A stretch of DNA of 64,000 nt from Dipteris shenzhenensis (taxonomy: Eukaryota; Polypodiophyta; Polypodiopsida; Gleicheniales): the NCBI GenBank assembly GCA_047967505.1, contig CM106538.1. One strand, given 5' to 3'. The first letter of the stretch is position 1, and each line of letters opens with the position of its first letter. The position numbers and the translations under genes were made by a program. Below the pieces are notes generated by a model. The model was not told where the DNA came from. It made no database searches and saw only the letters and a program-made list of their open reading frames with translations. Below, one piece after another: positions 43,500 through 54,424 of the stretch.

Positions 43500-44790
43500 T
43501 TTGCCTACACCATCCCAATGGTTGTCTATGATTGAGATTTAGAATAGTTTAATTATCTAATTTTCAAATCTGGCTAGCTTGGACTTAATGTGATTGTCCT
43601 AAAATAGCTTGGTGCTTGGAACATCATGTGATTGTCCTAAACCAGCTCAGTGGTTGTCTGTGATTGAGTTTTGTAATGTTTAATTTCTAGATGGACTTAA
43701 CGTAGTTGTCCTAAACCAACCCAGTGGTTGGAACATCAAGAAACCATGGCTGGCAGGTCAAACACTAGCTATGTGATTGTCCTATACCGGTGTGGTTGAG
43801 CAGAAAAACACAGCAACATATTTCACAACAGAACAACAATATATTGTTATTGTCTAATTGATGACCAGATTGATGGTTAAAATTGATGTGATTCCTCGGG
43901 GGGTCACTAAATATTAAATGCGACTATCATGTGAGTTCAACATAAGGACATATTTAATTCTAAATTTTCACACATTTTCACATACAGAAGGGTGCTATAG
44001 AAAGGACTTTGGAAAAATATTTATAGATTGAATAGGAAAAGGGTGCATTTTAATAATGAAAAATTCACAGATAAGGGATTTTACAAATAGGCCTTGAACG
44101 GACATGATATATAGGGTTTATACACGGTGACCCCACTGAGTGTGATTCCTACTAGTAAATTATTTAAATTTAATTTTTGTTTTGTTCCGGTCATATACCT
44201 GTTAATATCTAAACCTGATTGTCCTAAATTAGCCTGGTGCTTGGAACATCACCGAGTTGGTTCAAGTCAAATAGCAACAATTAAATGATTGAAATTGTGT
44301 TTGGACAGAAATGCAGAAGTGAACAGCAACATATCGTTATTGTATAGTTGTTATATGTCGCGAACACCTATTCAGGTCAAACATTAGTTATGTGACTATC
44401 CTAAACCAACCCAAGGGTAGAATTTGTTTTGTCTTCTAGTAGCTTTGATTAGTTTAATTATTAGCTTGATTAGTTTAATTAGATTGTGTTTTTTGCACAT
44501 ACAGCAATATATAACCAAGCTAGTTTAGTTCAAACACCTACCCGGTGGTACTATTCTAAACGAGTTCTAAGCTAGCTTGGTTGTTTTTCTTTGCTATTAG
44601 CTTGATTACTTTATTAATTACCTTGATTAGTTTAATTATTAGCTTGATTATATGTGACTATCCTAAACTAATTTTTAATTTTTTTTGCTAATAGCTCAAT
44701 TAGTTTAATTATTATCTTGATTAGTTTAGTTATTAGCTTGATTATCTGTGATTGTCCTAAACCAACCCGGTGGTTGAAATTTTTTTATTT
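43500..44790 (+). repeat. Degenerate dispersed-tandem repeat around a MITE
   Basis: At least seven copies of a unit like tgtgattgtcctaaaccagc-c-gtggttg occur between about 43570 and 44780 (for example near 43588, 43630, 43698, 43769, 44218, 44392 and 44747), with AT-rich spacers. Near 44440-44770 the spacer is a run of tagcttgattagtttaatt units. MITE copy C sits inside the array. Confidence 0.65.
43895..44140 (-). mobile_element. hAT-type MITE, copy C
   Basis: A 246-bp element in reverse orientation to copies A and B. The ends are ctcggggggtcac and, as reverse complement of the right end, ctcagtggggtcac. It is flanked by perfect 8-bp duplications tgtgattc at 43887-43894 and 44141-44148. Internal blocks such as ataagggattttacaaatag and gccttgaacg match copy A. 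Non-coding. Confidence 0.9.
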
Positions 44791-45779
44791 AGAAGGCATT
44801 TTCGCACATACTATTTTTTGTTTTATTTTCGTCATAGAGTGCAAAAAGGGGGATCAGTATGGTTGTGTGTGCATGTTGGATGAGAAGACTCAAGACCATC
44901 TCATTCAAAAGATCCACATTATAGTACCATCCTTCAAATGGATCGATGTTTGTTCCAAGTGTGTAGCTGTAAGAGACCATCTAATTCACAGGCTCAGATT
45001 TTGATGATCAACATTGTAGACTCGGGACCACCTGATTTGCAAGCTCAGATTTTCAAGATCCACATTGCAGGTTGAAATTTACTGATATGTATTCTTGGAT
45101 AACTCTAAGATTGTGGATGATCAAAGTTCATCTGGACAATTATAGACACCAGGTAAACACTGGCCCTACATGAGAGCGGTCATCACCATCTAAACTCTCT
45201 ACTCACATTAGCTTGCATCAAACTATTATAACAATGTCAGGACCGCAGGCTAGGATTAGCATTAAGCTAGAATTAGAAAGTAAGAATAATAGGAAATTAG
45301 ACTATTAGAATTTTAGATTTTCTAGTTATAATGCCATTCAAAATGGTAGTTTGCTTGCCATTGAATTATTATGATCTTGGCTCTGATGAGACAGGGATGA
45401 GACTAAGAAATTCTCCCAAGGCAACCATCTAATTTCACATCATGGTTGGCTAGACGATGATGTATATGACCGCTTATGCTAGGCTAGGCTACCAGAAAGG
45501 TGGGTGCTGACTGGAATATTTAATTGGGACTTTGCATGTGCCACCACCCCTCCCCCCTCATCTCGACAAGGGGGTGCCAGTATCATGATTATCTGGTCAT
45601 CCACGTCCATATAGTTCTCTTTTTGTTGTCCTTGCTAAGAGTCTATGGAGAGTTGGGATGGTTTTTTGCTAATGAGGGTAGATGTTGTGAGTATATGGCC
45701 ATGTTAGTTCTGTAGTTGAACGTGTGGTTAGTGTTGTTAAGTGTAGGATTAATCATGTTCTTAATAGTCTTTTGTCTTC
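44791..45779. other. No recognisable gene
   Basis: Short ORFs only. Around 44890-45080 a phrase like gaccatctgattcacaggctcagatttt recurs two or three times, suggesting another decayed tandem repeat. Confidence 0.35.
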
Positions 45780-46005
45780 ATTTGATTCATTTTTTGTTTT
45801 CATTTGTTCTCACATTGAGAAAGAGTACGTCATATTATAGATAAAGAGAAATGAGATACCGATCCTTGGGATCGGAATTGTATGTGGGAGGCTGCATGCA
45901 ATCCCAATCTCGGGGGTAGAGAGAGAGGGATCGAACTAGAAAATCTATTCTAGATGTCATTGAATATGTCTAAAATAAGTCTTGCACCACCAGGCTTGCA
46001 TTAAA
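45780..46005 (-). mobile_element. Candidate tRNA-derived SINE
   Basis: On the minus strand the sequence gcaagcctggtggtgcaag (45981-45999) resembles a pol III A box. About 45 bp downstream agttcgatccc (45928-45938) matches the B-box core GTTCRANNC. A non-tRNA body follows, ending in a TA-rich tail near 45830. The spacing and order fit a SINE internal promoter. Limits and target duplications were not established. Confidence 0.45.
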
Positions 46006-47330
46006 GGTAACATTGTAGCATATATCTTTCAAGATCTATCTGAGTAGACTGTGTGTGTAATGAAGAGTATGTGAGGAGCTCCCGTATGTCACAATTTTAA
46101 GATTAGGCAAGGAACGACTGTGTGAGAAACGATTTGGGGAGGAACGGTTGCTCCTTCATGATTATTGGAACCCATTTCAAAAGGCTTTCATCTTCCACAA
46201 GACAATAGTCAGAAGAATTATTGCTGCTGTTGAGCTGATGTTGTCGTTTTCCATCACTAAAGACAGTGACTAAAGTGAGTCTGCAAGGGATAGCTATGAG
46301 TAGTAGAGTAAAGAAAGATGAAAGAGGTGGCTAAAAAGAAGCAAGCAGAGAGAGAACTATTAGCCAAGGGAGAGCGCATTGCATGGTGGCTTTCATTCAA
46401 TTTAATTACCACTTAATTACCAATGACCGACATGTCTACTCCTTCATGATTAGTTGGATGGCATCATCAGGCTTGCCATGGGATCTAAGGGTTCATTGAA
46501 TGCATCTATGACGTGGGCAATCTTGTGCATTCATATGCTCATTCATGATTATTTGGACATCCCGAAATGGTGGCTCCATGGTTATTTGGATGTCCTACTA
46601 TAGTTGATCACCAGTCACACCGTGGTGGCTTGTGATTACATGCCGAGCTTGCATGCCTTTGCTAGACTTACATGCGATTATTTTTGTTGCAAAAACTTTT
46701 TAGTGCAGTTGATTACCAGTCACTATGTTGGCTCATATTTTGATTAATTTAAGGTAGCTTAGATGGATCATGATTTTTTGGATGGCACAACGAGGCCTCT
46801 AGTCACCACAATGCCTTGGATTTTGATTAATTTAAGGCATATTTAACTATGACCCCAAACATGATTTCGCTACTTTGCTCTCATCTGCCCCTACTTTGCT
46901 CTTTTTGCTACGGTCTCTATGCCCCAAACCTTTCCTCGCCATCCTCTTTTCCTAGTAACCTCTCCTTCCTATAGATCATGGCCTACTACCCAAGACCTTC
47001 CAATAGATATTTTCTTATCTAAAGTGCCTTCCGAACTAGCAAAGGCAAGAACTTGATCCCATGACAAGAGACTACAAGAAGAACATGTTACATACCTAGC
47101 TGTTTGATATGAACATCATGGAGAGGGTGAATATTCTACCCTTTTTCTTGGTTTCATGAATCATTTCAATTGGTGGCTTATGATATAAGTTTTTGTGTAG
47201 GACACGTCACAGAATCAAAGGTGTATTCAGAGAGAAGTCAACAAAGATGAGGAAACCGAGGAGCACAAGGAGGGGTTATTGTGCACCTATAAGGAGGAAA
47301 AATTTTATAAGAAGCTGATGGTGAGATTGT
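46006..47330. other. No recognisable gene
   Basis: Moderately AT-rich sequence. The phrase catgattatttggatg recurs near 46440-46600 and 46760. No coding or structural feature can be supported. Confidence 0.35.
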
Positions 47331-47822
47331 GTGAGGAGGTTTGCAACACTTCAGGAGACTATCCACAAGATATGTAGTAGGTTTGCTTTAGAGAGGTCGC
47401 TAATATGTGGGATATTGACTGAGGCCAGATTTGTTGCCGCCATGTTTGCTCAACTTAGGCCGGATTGGCCTACGAGCAACGTGGTATGGTTTCCTTTGGA
47501 CTTACGTGGGTGGATCACTGATTCAGGGATTGATCTCTCTTGGTTGGCTCGAACTATCAGTACAGCTGATGTGCTTCCTCATATTCCTAGTTTTTTTAAA
47601 GGTCAATGTTGGCAAAGCTATGTGCCCTTTGATAGGCTGGAGATTTGGTCGCTTAGATTATCTCGGGTGTGGACTACTACATCGTCGCTTAAGCTCAATT
47701 TCCTTCTCGTGTTGTTGGGGGGGTCGGATTTTGAGTCCTACATTTATGCACAGTCTTTGACCTCTCCATTGGCTCCCAAAAAAATCAAATGCAGCAAGAT
47801 GGGCTGGCCTCTATGTATATGA
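47331..47822 (+). CDS. Unrecognised ORF, 163 codons
   Basis: One of the longest open frames outside recognised elements. It contains RPDWPTSNVVWFPLDLRGW and FDRLEIWSLRLSRVW, is Trp- and Leu-rich, and the start may lie upstream of the annotated Met or be absent. An overlapping frame in another register (47431-47760) is also open, which is common by chance in this composition. I recognise no family. It could be a fragment of a transposon protein, and it ends just before tandem arrays. Confidence 0.2.
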   Translation: MRRFATLQETIHKICSRFALERSLICGILTEARFVAAMFAQLRPDWPTSNVVWFPLDLRGWITDSGIDLSWLARTISTADVLPHIPSFFKGQCWQSYVPFDRLEIWSLRLSRVWTTTSSLKLNFLLVLLGGSDFESYIYAQSLTSPLAPKKIKCSKMGWPLCI

Positions 47823-47884
47823 TAATGTATGGTGGTCTATCAACAACAATCGGCAATACTAATTTCTACAAAAATCCAATTTGC

Positions 47885-48335
47885 GACTTTTGCTCAATGA
47901 GTCTCATAACCACTCCACAATGGTTGAGTGGTTATCCTCATTGGATGTAATCTTTTAAGCTCTAAGGCTCTTAGCAAGTGGAGAGCTTTTATAAATGTAA
48001 TCTCTTTTGTTCAATTTTTGCTCCATGAGACTCTCAGCAATTGAAAGTTGTTAATTTTTACAAACTTTCTTTGGATGTAGATGTAATCTATTTTGTTCAA
48101 TTTTTCCTCCGTTCAATTTTTGCTCCATGAGACTCTCAACAATTGCTGAGTTGTTAATTTTTATAAACTATATTTGCATGTAGATGTAATCTCTTTTGCT
48201 CAAATTTTTCTCCATGAGGCTCTAAGCAATTCCTGAGTTGTTATAAGTTGTCTTAGGATGTAATCTCTTTGTTTAACGTCTACTCTCAGTAATTGTTGAG
48301 TTGTTAGACTCGCTGCGTGTAATCTCTTTTAAGTT
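47885..48335 (+). repeat. Minisatellite array, unit about 100-115 bp, four to five copies
   Basis: The unit reads gatgtaatctcttttgttc, tttttgctccatgagactct, cagcaattgctgagttgtta and then ttataaactt. Copies begin near 47925, 47995, 48075, 48185 and 48255 with truncations. The copies are clearly diverged. Confidence 0.75.
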
Positions 48336-48374
48336 TCAACTTTAATATAAAATAATACTAATATTGTAGTAATT

Positions 48375-48930
48375 GCTGGTAGTTGGTTGCAATCGTTGCA
48401 CAAGCAATTGGTACACAAAGAAACACATTTTTCTTGGTTTTAGGATTAACTGCAAGCAGCACTAAAATAGTTCCAAGAACCAACGTGGTGGTTGCAAGGA
48501 AATACATTTTTTCTTGGTTTAGGATTATTGGCAACCCGCATTAAAATAGAACCAGCGTAGTGGTTGCACACAAAAATACATTTTTCTTGGTTTTAGGATG
48601 AACTACAAGTAGCACAAAAATAGCTCTAAGAACCAGTGCGGTGGTTGGAAGGAAATACATTTTTGTTGGTTTATAATTAACTTTTGCAACCCCCACTAAA
48701 ATAGAACTAGCGCGGTGGTTGCACAAGGGAACACATTTTCCTTTGTTTAGGATTAACTTTAACTTTATGGAGCCACCACACTAAATAAAACAGCATAGTT
48801 GTTGCGAGGAAATACATTTTCCTTGGTTTGGGATTTACCACAACCGGCACTACAAATAGAACCAACATAGTGGTTGCACAAGGAAATACATTTTCCTTTA
48901 CTTAGGATTAAGTTACCACATAATCATATC
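48375..48930 (+). repeat. Second minisatellite array, unit about 75-80 bp, about seven copies
   Basis: The unit reads gtggttgcaaggaaatacat, ttttcttggtttaggattaa, then about 15 bp of c-a-cccgcact and aaaatagaaccagcg. Seven copies lie head to tail from about 48380 to 48925 with 10-20% divergence. It is unrelated to the adjacent array at 47885-48335. ORFs here are repeat translations. Confidence 0.8.
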
Positions 48931-49689
48931 ATAAATGGGGTTTGTGTAGCACTGCTTGTAATGGGATTAGACCATATGTCTCCCAAAGGTTACTGTTGCT
49001 TATATTGTTGAATTGCCTCTTGTGCTTGAATGCTAAATAGCCACATTACAACAAATCTACAAACACAAAACTCTTTTAGGAGGTTCATCATCAACAAAGC
49101 TCTCAATTGGATGGGGCTTCTGGGCAAGGGATTGCTGTGTTGAACATTGCCCTTCTTCAACGAAAAGAAGTGCACATGGGAATGGTCCGAGTCTAAAATT
49201 CTAAGGGGATTTACGCATATCATTTCTTTGTACCTCACCCATAATCTTTGAGTGTAGAAAATATGCTTGATTGACCCTATTTCCTTGCTCAATTGTATGC
49301 AATAGTGCAAAATTATCTTTTGACATGTAATCTATCTTGACGAGTAGCATCTCCTATGGTATGAAGTGCTTTGATTACAATCACTTAGTTGTAGAGGCAT
49401 GGATCATGTGGACAGTCAGATCTAATTGGCTAATCATGGGGGGCAAATTTTGGAAACGCTCCTGGAACAATAGGAGAGACTCCACATCAACGTGGCTACA
49501 TGCCATGCATTGGTCAAAGCACATGGAATACATGGCATGTTACATTTGGATCAATTGGATTAGTGGACTACTTTTATCAAGGTGGTTATGGATTTGTGTG
49601 GCCTCCTTATACCGTCATTGAGCTTCAAGCTTCTCCTTCTTGTCCTAACTCTCAAAGAGAGCCGCATACAGAGGCTTTGGCTAGTTCTA

Positions 49690-50028
49690 GTATTGTGTCT
49701 AGTCTATAAGCAGCTATTCACTGTGTCAGGGTCAATCCTTATGATGTGAACTGCAACAAACACAGTCCAAGTGCATGGTAATTTAGGTCTTTAGATAGAG
49801 TCCTAAGTTGATATCAATAAAAGTTCAATCTCTCGGTTCATTGAGTCACAAATCTCGTTCCGTAATTAAGCAATTGCATGTACATGAGGAACGATTTAAT
49901 CTCGTTCTTGTTTTGTTTATGTCGAGTGTTTATTTGCTTTATTCTATATCACATGTGGAAGTTATATTGAGTGCATTCAAAATTCAGCAAGGTTTGCATG
50001 CTTGAAATTCCAACAAGTGGTATCAGAG
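49690..50028 (+). mobile_element. LTR end with primer-binding site of a copia-like element
   Basis: The sequence ttccaaca, then ag, then tggtatcagag (50018-50028) is the classic LTR-end plus initiator-tRNA-Met PBS arrangement of plant copia elements, in plus orientation. The LTR start is not certain but probably lies near 49690-49740. No Gag or pol follows, so only the 5' end survives. Confidence 0.6.
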
Positions 50029-50271
50029 TAGTATGTAAAATAGTCGAACAATTCACGGATATGTTAGAGTTTAAATAGTTTGTCATTAACAAAAATGTAA
50101 TGCCCTTGATTGATCTAAATGAAACACCTATAGCAACAAGCTATCTAAAAGGGAATTGATTCTTTATTATCAAAATTCAAATTTTGTATAATTCACAAAA
50201 TTGCAACTCAAGAAAATATCATCACGTCAAACTTATGAGGTGCCTATTTCGAAACTATCCCAACACAAACC

Positions 50272-50435
50272 AATAGGTTAAGTAAATATACTTAGTCTAC
50301 CTTGCATATAGAATACTATGAAATATAAGCACTCTTTGATACCACTACATTAGTAATAGGTTAAGTAAATATACTTAGTCTACCTTGCGTATAGAATACT
50401 ATGAAATATAAGCACTCTTTGATGCCACTGCATAA
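50272..50435 (+). repeat. 83-bp tandem duplication, two copies
   Basis: Copies start at 50272 and 50355 with aataggttaagtaaatatac and are nearly identical, with a few substitutions. Confidence 0.85.
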
Positions 50436-50821
50436 GTTGTCTATCCCAAACTCTCAATAATAGCTAGAAAGTCTTATGAGTAATGTACTTCATCTATCTT
50501 ACTATAGCATCTTACTTTATGTGAATATCATAGTTGATTTTATTGTTTTTCAAAATTCAGGTAATAACTTGCTTAGCCTACTTACCATCTTAGAAAGCAT
50601 GAGCCATTTCATTGATAGTTATCACAGAATTATGCCCAAATCAATTGACCAGCTTAATGTCATATAATTGCTCCAACCTTGTATTGGATCATAGTACCCT
50701 ATTAGTGTTTGGCAACTCATTAAATAAACATACACATTCCTTATCTTTGTAATCTATGTTGAGCTAAAGTGGGATGAGCTATCATAGAAGGACTTGGATG
50801 CTATGGCAACTTGCATTGGAT

Positions 50822-50943
50822 TTGGAAACAACACGTTTCCAATTTCTAAAACTCTAGAGATGGGAGAAGAGGCTCCAAGAAATTGGAAACAACATGTTTC
50901 CAAGTTCTAAAACTCTAGAGATGGAAGAAGAGGCTCCAAGAAA
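50822..50943 (+). repeat. 61-bp tandem duplication, two copies
   Basis: Copies start at 50822 and 50883 with ttggaaacaaca. Each contains ggaaac-N5-gtttcc, a short hairpin. Only three or so differences separate them. Confidence 0.85.
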
Positions 50944-51021
50944 TATGGATGTTGAGTAGAGTATTGAGGATGAATGCTTTCTCAAAGATGCTAGCACATT
51001 TAATAAAAAGAGAGATGAGAA

Positions 51022-51331
51022 TTAAGAAGGCATCGCTATGGTATAGGGAGGTCAATGTCAATCATATCAATCACCTAAATGAGGCCACATGGAGTCATTG
51101 GGTGTTTTTTATGACAAGTTGGAAGCCTAGCTGGCAAATCCTAACTCGATATATTTTAGGTTGATAAAGGCACTTCTTAAGAAGGCATCGCTATGGTATA
51201 GGGAGGTCAATGTCAATCATATCAATCACCTAAATGAGGCCACATGGAGTCTTTGGGTGTTTTTTATGACAAGTTGGAAGCCTAGCTGGCAAATCCTAAC
51301 TCGATATATTTTAGGTTGATAAAGGCACTTC
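51022..51331 (+). repeat. 155-bp tandem duplication, two copies
   Basis: Copies start at 51022 and 51177 with ttaagaaggcatcgctatgg and are almost identical; I see one difference, cattggg versus ctttggg. Very recent duplication. Confidence 0.9.
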
Positions 51332-51730
51332 TTATTTTCTGGAGTGTAGTTGCAAGCTCAGGGATGAATTAGGTTTGAAAACTTTCACCAAGGCCTAGGT
51401 GTGAAAGTTCAAGGGGGACTAGAGTTGTAGGTTAAAGCTATGGCCAAGTCACATGAGGAAATTAGTGTTTAGAATTGAGTTTAGGTTTCCAAGGAGGTTT
51501 CCATCATGGCAATGTAGTCTTCACAAAGAAGAGATTGTGAAGAGTGTTAGGAGTGGGAGACTCTATTAAGAAAGGTGCAACGAGAAGGGGCGCCTTTCCC
51601 ATAACTACTAGTAGCAAAAGCTTTTAGGGATCCTTTGTACTATCCTACAAAGGCGGTCGAGGACATGAAGGGTTCCAACAACTACATGACAACATGAGGG
51701 TGGGAATCTTTTACTTACTACAAAGGAAAG

Positions 51731-51806
51731 CGGCAACTTGCCCACTACTACAAGTAGCAAGGTGCTACAAGCGGTAACTTGCCCACTACTACAAGTAGCA
51801 AGGTGT
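51731..51806 (+). repeat. 41-bp tandem duplication, two copies
   Basis: Copies start at 51731 and 51772 with cgg-aacttgcccactact and differ by about one base over 34 bp. Confidence 0.8.
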
Positions 51807-51939
51807 CTCTACAAATTGCATATAAAATCTTGACCAAGAATTGATGAAGCACTGTAGCACGTACACACCGAAGTAAAAATCAACACATTCTACACCCAAA
51901 TTCCATATTCAAGGAGATACAAAGTGGTCCCTTTGCCTT

Positions 51940-53470
51940 TGAATGGGGTCCATCCTTGATCTAACTTGGAGATGTTATTAAGCCTTCCACTAATATGGAC
52001 CTTCGGTCATCATAAACCAAAGTTAGTCATCATGTGCACTCATCTCTGCTGGAACGTGGGGGAGAATAGATGCATTGTGGTGGCAAGAGGAGTGAGAACA
52101 CAAAAGATTAGCAATGGGTGTTCTCTTGATTTTAAGAGGGAAGTCCCTCTTTTATAGAATGGGAGAGAGGGTGGCCTAAATCAATGGCCTCTCCTACATC
52201 AATGGAGGTAAATCCTAAACCATAGGAACTCCACAATCATAGGCACCACCCCATGTGGGGGCCTTTGCATTACATCATCACCTATGTCATGGCGTATGGC
52301 ACTAAGTGTGCCTCTTCTACACACACACACACACACACACACAACCATATGACTGCTAGTGGATGCACACATGCTCCTAGCAAGCCCTTGATCACACATA
52401 TCCCAACATACCCCCTCTCAAGGGTTTGCCTCATGCTATGTCAAAGGATACATCTAGTCACATAATTTCTCATGCCATCTCATGGTGGTCAAGGATAAAT
52501 CTATGGCTAGAATCTCATGCTAGCAAAGGTGCCCAAGGGTCAAGGTTTACAAAAATGGGATAGACCCCTCCAAAATGGTTATCTCCCTTGCATGTACAAG
52601 GATGAATCTTAGGCCTTTATGTGGACCTAGTTTCTCATTTCTACAAGAGGTACCATGGGGGTAAACACATATCACATGGCCTACATCATATGGTGACCAG
52701 AGGTGATTTACAAAATACAAAACACGTAACATTCTTTTTGGAGTACTATTCCAGGCAGAGAACGTCAAAATTTGACCAAGTGATGATAAATAAAGTTCAA
52801 AAGACAAAGTGCTCAAAAGGCATAGTCTTTATCTTCTACGACAAAGTTTGATTCTTCATTTGTTGATGGAGTCTTTCCTTCAGCAAGATTTCCTTTGTTG
52901 TTGATGCAGCTCTTCTTCACATGAAATGCTTCATTCTCTTGGGAGTCATTCCTCTCTTCTTAGGCTTGTCTCTTGGAGAGCAGCTGTAGAGAAAACCTTT
53001 TTAGGTGGCAATACTCCATAGTATGATTGGGTACTCCACAGAAGGCACATATCTTTTTCTTGGTGTTCACCTTGATGAAATATTCACCATTACAGGGCTT
53101 TACTCTCATTCTTGGCCTCTTTTGGAATGCTTTCCTCTGAGATACATAGTCAATGTCAGAGGAACTATATGATGAAGGCATATTGGGAAGGTGTTACCAC
53201 TAATGTGGCAGTGTCCAGTCCCTTACAAAGAAGTCTCCTTCTCCACAAGTATAATTGGTTGGAGAGAGAGTTAAATACCCCAAACTCTTAGCATAAAGGA
53301 AATTCTAGGCACCACCCCATGTGGGGGCCTTTGCATTACATCATCACCTATGTCATGGCCTATGGCACTAAGTGTGCCTCTTCTACACACACACACACAA
53401 CCATGTGACTGCTAGTGGATGCACACATGCTCCTAGCAAGCCCTTGATCACACATATCCCAACAATCTCC
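51940..53470 (-). mobile_element. LTR-retrotransposon remnant with repeated LTR segments and Gag knuckle
   Basis: A block of about 165 bp occurs at 52240-52410 and 53306-53466 in direct orientation. Read on the minus strand it starts tgttgggatatgtgtg, like an LTR start, and carries a GT microsatellite. The left copy continues to a TATA-like tataaaagaggg (minus strand, about 52145-52157). Between the copies the minus strand encodes a Gag fragment (52960-53181) with the canonical knuckle CAFCGVPNHTMEYC. The right copy is truncated after the shared block. It is probably a decayed copia-type element. Confidence 0.6.
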
Positions 53471-53479
53471 ACTCTCCAA

Positions 53480-54260
53480 ACCAAAGTTGGATTATCATGT
53501 CATCTCATGACCACATTCAAGTCAACTACAAACCAACGTTGGGCTATCCTGTTTGTATAGGGTTTGCAGTTATGATATCTAGCCATGCTTATTCTAAAGC
53601 AGACGTGGGTTAGTGTCAACTCTAAGCTAGAGTTGGGTTTTATGTCCACTCATTATGGTCAACAAGCAAAGTACTTTTTTGTCTCGCATCTCTCCCTCTA
53701 CTTGTTTGTCTATTTGTGGAAGGGTAGTGTTGGGGTTGCATTTGAGGGGTGCGATCATCTGATGTGAATTCCATTTGTGATCTGAGGCAAAACCTTGGGT
53801 ACTCTGAACCAAGTTGGGTATCATGTCCATTCATGTACCAAAGTTGAGTTATTATGTGCACTCATGTTTGCTCCATTCATGTCCATTCATGTACCAAAGT
53901 TGAGTTAATATGTGCACTCGTGTTTGCTCCAAACCCGAGCGAAGTTATCACGATCTGAGTGAAGCTATCATGGTGAAACTCAAGAGCTACCACGTTTGCA
54001 CATGTTCGCTCCGAACCAGAGTTGGGTTATGAGGTTGATTCATGTGGGTTGATGAACTAGAGGGCATCACGTCCTCTCAAGCAAGTCCTTTTTTGCCTGG
54101 TCAACTTGCTTGCTCAAGTGAACTGGGGCTTGTCCACGTTGGACCAAAGTTGGGTTAGCAAGTGTCCACTCTGAATGAGAGCCGGGTGATGATGGCCACG
54201 GGGCTCCGAAGGTCATGTTGACAGGCGCAAACCAAGGTTGGGTTGTGATGTGAGCACTCA
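53480..54260 (+). repeat. Degenerate minisatellite immediately upstream of TWD1
   Basis: About nine units share accaaagttgggttatcatg followed by tccactc or gtgcactc. They lie near 53484, 53533, 53626, 53809, 53840, 53893, 54015, 54153 and 54231. Two (53830-53930) are a near-perfect tandem pair of about 53 bp. The array ends roughly 170 bp before the TWD1 start codon, within its expected promoter. Confidence 0.75.
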
Positions 54261-54424
54261 AGTGAGAGGTGTGATGGTCTAACAAGCAAGTACTTAAATG
54301 TCTCAATATGGATTGAAGATGCTCTGTGAGCTTGTGTTGCAGCCATGGCTCTCTGACCTTTCATCTTCATCCTCCTCTTGCCTAACTCCCTTCCCCCTTA
54401 GCATCCATTGCTCTGCACTTCACC

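Noticed and set aside
47431-47760. 109-codon ORF overlapping 47331-47822
   Set aside because: Second frame of the same stretch with no family motif; the longer frame is listed at low confidence.
52199-52465. Short ORFs with poly-Cys/Val or Thr-His runs
   Set aside because: Translations of the CA/GT microsatellite in the LTR-like repeat.
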